Shown: positions 61,855-64,000 of the stretch, in pieces | Numbering within the stretch: the first letter of the stretch is position 1 | How the letters are laid out: every line of letters starts with the position of its first letter | Source: Flexivirga caeni | Lineage (GTDB): Bacteria > Actinomycetota > Actinomycetes > Actinomycetales > Dermatophilaceae | Direction: 5' to 3' | Assembly (NCBI RefSeq): GCF_003724155.1 | Contig: NZ_RJJQ01000015.1 | Location: 1 to 64,000, forward strand | DNA: 64,000 nt | Notes under the pieces: generated by a model | The model's database searches: none | What the model was told of the DNA's origin: nothing | What the model saw: the letters and a program-made list of their open reading frames with translations, nothing else | Position numbers and translations under genes: made by a program

Positions 61855-62058
61855 ATGGCACAGGGAACCGTCAAGTGGTTCAACGCTGAAAAGGGCTTTG
61901 GTTTCATCGCTCAGGATGGTGGCGGTCCGGACGTTTTCGTCCACTTCACCGCGATCCAGTCTCAGGGTTACCGCAGCCTCGACGAAGCACAGCGCGTCGA
62001 GTTCGAGATCACCCAGGGTGACAAGGGCCCGCAGGCGGCCAACGTCGTCCCGGTCTGA
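61855..62058 (+). CDS. cspA: Cold-shock protein
   Basis: The 67-residue CSD protein has the RNP motifs KGFGFI (14-19) and VFVHF (28-32). The remainder is a typical cold-shock domain ([18 protein letters not shown]). It binds single-stranded nucleic acid and acts as an RNA chaperone. A strong terminator follows 50 bases downstream. Confidence 0.95.
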   Translation: MAQGTVKWFNAEKGFGFIAQDGGGPDVFVHFTAIQSQGYRSLDEAQRVEFEITQGDKGPQAANVVPV

Positions 62059-62107
62059 TCGACCTGAACTAGCAACACCATGGTCGGGCGGCCTCGCCCA
62101 CCAGCGG

Positions 62108-62139
62108 AAAACCCCCGGAAGCACGCTTCCGGGGGTTTT
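62108..62139. terminator. Bidirectional intrinsic terminator
   Basis: AAAACCCCCGGAAGC (62108-62122) pairs perfectly with GCTTCCGGGGGTTTT (62125-62139). The A and T ends make it effective in both directions, ending cspA and the convergent penicillin-binding protein gene. Confidence 0.88.
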
Positions 62140-62178
62140 CTGTGTCCGCAGTCCGTGCCCGTATGGCGCAGGCGCCCC

Positions 62179-64000
62179 TCAGCTGTTGGCGAGCACGGTG
62201 AGAAACTTCGCCGCGAGCGGTGCCGCGGTGTTACCGCCACTCTTGCCCTTGGGAATGCTTTCGACGAGCACGCAGAACGCGGTGTTGCCCTGCCAGCCGG
62301 TCAGCCAGCCGTTGACCCCGGTCGTGCCGCCCTCGGCGAACTCGGAGGTGCCGGTCTTGGCATAGACCGGGCCGCCCGGCACCTTGTCGACCGCGGTCGC
62401 GGTGCCGTCGGTGACGGTCAGCCGCATCAGCTTCCGCAGCTCCGTGATCGCCGCGGCGTTGAGCGCCTTCGGGGTGCGTGAGCCCTGGGGAGCGGGGTCC
62501 GTGACCAGGGCAGGCGGCAGGTAGGAGCCCCGCGCGACCGACGCGGACATCACCGCGATCGACAGCGGAGAGGCCTGCACCCGGCCCTGTCCGAACACCG
62601 AAACGGCTTTGTCCGTCGCGCCGTTCGCGGTCGGGACGTTGCCCGCGTAGGCGCCGTCGACGCCCAGCTCGCCGGCCCAGTCGTCGCCGAGACCGAGAGT
62701 GTTGGCGGCCTGCTGCAGCTCGGTGTCGCTGAAGCCCGAGCTCGCCTTGACGAACGCGGTGTTGCACGAGTTGGCGAAGTCCTGGCTGAACTTCGGGCTG
62801 CCGGCCGTCTCGCCCTCGAAGTTGCCGATCTCGTAGCCGTCGACGTAGAGCGACTTCGGGCACGACACGACGGTGTTGGGGTTGAAGCCGTGCGTCAGCA
62901 GCGCGTAGGTCGTGGCGATCTTCATCTGCGAACCGGGCGCGTAGCGACCGCTCAGCGCCCGGTTGATACCCCAGGTCGGCGAATTCGCCACCGCCGAGAC
63001 ACCGCCGGTCTTCACGTTGATCGCGACGATCGCCGCCGGCTTGTCCTTCACCGACGCCAGTGCACTCTCGGCGGCGTTCTGCACGGTCGGGTCGAGCGTC
63101 ACCGAGATGTTCTTGCCGTTGGTCGCCTTGGTGCCGAAGAGCACGTCGGAGGTGTCGGACCGCGGGGTGATCGAGAATCCGGCGGTGGGGCGAAGCCTCG
63201 CGTCATACTGCGCCTGCAGGCCGGAGAGGCCGACATACTGGCCGACCTGGTAGGTCTTCGGCGACTTCTTGACCATCTCGGCGGTCGGCTGTCCGACCGT
63301 GCCGAGCAGTGGCTGGCCGAAGGTCCGGGTCGCCGCCAGCGGCTGCTTGCGCTGCTGAACCACGACGCCCTGGAGGTTCTGGAGGTTGTTCTGGTAGGCG
63401 AGGTAGTCGTCCTGGCGGTAGGTGATCACCGGGATCAGCGCCTGCGACCTGGCCTTCTGGGCCTTGTCGAGTTGGGTGACCAGGCCGGGGATGTTGACGA
63501 CGTTCTGCAGCTGCCCGATCGAGGCGTCGGTCGCCTTGGTCGGGTCGATCGAGATGTCGTAGACGGTCTGGTTGATCATGATGCCGCTGCCGCCGGGACC
63601 CCTGATCTCACCGCGCAGCCCGGCCGTCTGGGTCACGGCGAACGCGTCGGACGCCTGCAGTTTGGGGTGCCACAGCGACTTCGTGGAGTCAACCTGCACG
63701 CCCCACGTGCCTCCCTGGCCCTTGGTCAGTGCGATGGGGTCGTCCCAGCGGAAGACCTGCCTGTTGGCAAGTGTCCACGCCACGTGCAGGGTTGCGGTGG
63801 CATCGCTGCCGTCCCGGTTGAAGGTGGCGACCTGCACCGAGATCGGCCCTGTGCCGAGGGCCCCGGTCGCAGTGGCGAAGTTGGCGGCGGCTGCGTGACC
63901 GGTCGTGCCGACATACGTGGCCCGGTCGAGGGTGCGGGCCGACCAGTCGTGCGCGAATGCGGTCGCCGCGGCCTTCGCGGCGGAGTTCTGCTTGTCGACC
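62179..64000 (-). CDS. Penicillin-binding transpeptidase with NTF2-like N-terminus (partial)
   Basis: The 5' end lies beyond the window; the visible frame covers about 607 codons to the stop at 62179. An NTF2/MecA_N-like region (AFAHDWSARTLDRATYVG) precedes a PBP dimerisation segment. The transpeptidase domain has the SxxK serine in APGSQMK, SCN, and KTG in YAKTGTSEF. It would cross-link peptidoglycan at the outer face of the membrane. The signal or membrane anchor is not in view. It ends convergent to cspA. Confidence 0.88.
   Translation of the reverse strand, partial: VDKQNSAAKAAATAFAHDWSARTLDRATYVGTTGHAAAANFATATGALGTGPISVQVATFNRDGSDATATLHVAWTLANRQVFRWDDPIALTKGQGGTWGVQVDSTKSLWHPKLQASDAFAVTQTAGLRGEIRGPGGSGIMINQTVYDISIDPTKATDASIGQLQNVVNIPGLVTQLDKAQKARSQALIPVITYRQDDYLAYQNNLQNLQGVVVQQRKQPLAATRTFGQPLLGTVGQPTAEMVKKSPKTYQVGQYVGLSGLQAQYDARLRPTAGFSITPRSDTSDVLFGTKATNGKNISVTLDPTVQNAAESALASVKDKPAAIVAINVKTGGVSAVANSPTWGINRALSGRYAPGSQMKIATTYALLTHGFNPNTVVSCPKSLYVDGYEIGNFEGETAGSPKFSQDFANSCNTAFVKASSGFSDTELQQAANTLGLGDDWAGELGVDGAYAGNVPTANGATDKAVSVFGQGRVQASPLSIAVMSASVARGSYLPPALVTDPAPQGSRTPKALNAAAITELRKLMRLTVTDGTATAVDKVPGGPVYAKTGTSEFAEGGTTGVNGWLTGWQGNTAFCVLVESIPKGKSGGNTAAPLAAKFLTVLANS

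Overview
The window is about 70% GC (estimated by eye) and gene-dense, with GTG starts, short intergenic gaps and many 4-base gene overlaps. The gene content (DUF4333 and DUF4232 lipoproteins, DUF4235, DUF6412, LytR_C proteins, DUF5063 after recR, IcmF, a TerD-linked Ser/Thr kinase) points to a high-GC Gram-positive actinobacterium, probably Micrococcales. The genus-level placement is inference.

Layout. 1-760: HNH-endonuclease remnant and a palindromic repeat block. 759-7741: ATP-pyrophosphatase, CorA, a branched-chain or pyruvate dehydrogenase operon (E1alpha-E1beta-E2) divergent from an Lrp regulator, ankyrin and DUF4235 proteins. 7889-15057: PAP2 enzyme, thioesterase, copper ATPase behind a CsoR-type operator, a Ser/Thr kinase fused to a TerD domain, an MFS exporter. 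15058-21800: a decayed MMPL transporter between two related palindromes, an RlmM-like methyltransferase, a small YidC with DUF6412, DinB, DUF4232, a TetR gene with a clear operator, and a vapB with a dead vapC. 22076-26487: two tRNA-Ser genes around LytR_C proteins, a methyltransferase and a small regulator. 26588-33623: SRP RNA, a large membrane protein, dnaX-plsC-recR-DUF5063, a second PAP2 enzyme. 33829-37261: lysC-asd and a cysteine-less asd paralogue. 37593-44042: acyl-CoA/hydroxyacid catabolism. 44171-53965: a complete selenocysteine island. 54033-64000: IcmF, a methionine gamma-lyase-like enzyme with its Lrp regulator, a cobalamin-binding-type protein, an acyl-CoA synthetase, a cold-shock protein, and a penicillin-binding protein cut by the window edge.

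The selenocysteine island is the most coherent system. fdhA carries an in-frame UGA at codon 189 followed by a SECIS hairpin with the same UGA-to-loop spacing as E. coli fdhF. fdhB and an NrfD-type membrane subunit follow. selD, tRNA-Sec (UCA), selA and selB lie directly downstream, so substrate enzyme and decoding machinery are adjacent.

Two sequence-scale signals are not explained by the genes. First, the heptamer GTATGNC (either strand) occurs about 137 times by hand count, roughly once per 470 bp with no strand bias. It forces rare codons such as ATA-Ile inside conserved genes and sometimes forms symmetric pairs. Second, a family of about 60-100 bp palindromes (two tandem arms, then two inverted arms) sits at gene ends. 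Its sub-families share a scaffold but differ in the stem word, with matching changes in both arms. One such element, and a second repeat type, also lie in frame inside protein linkers.
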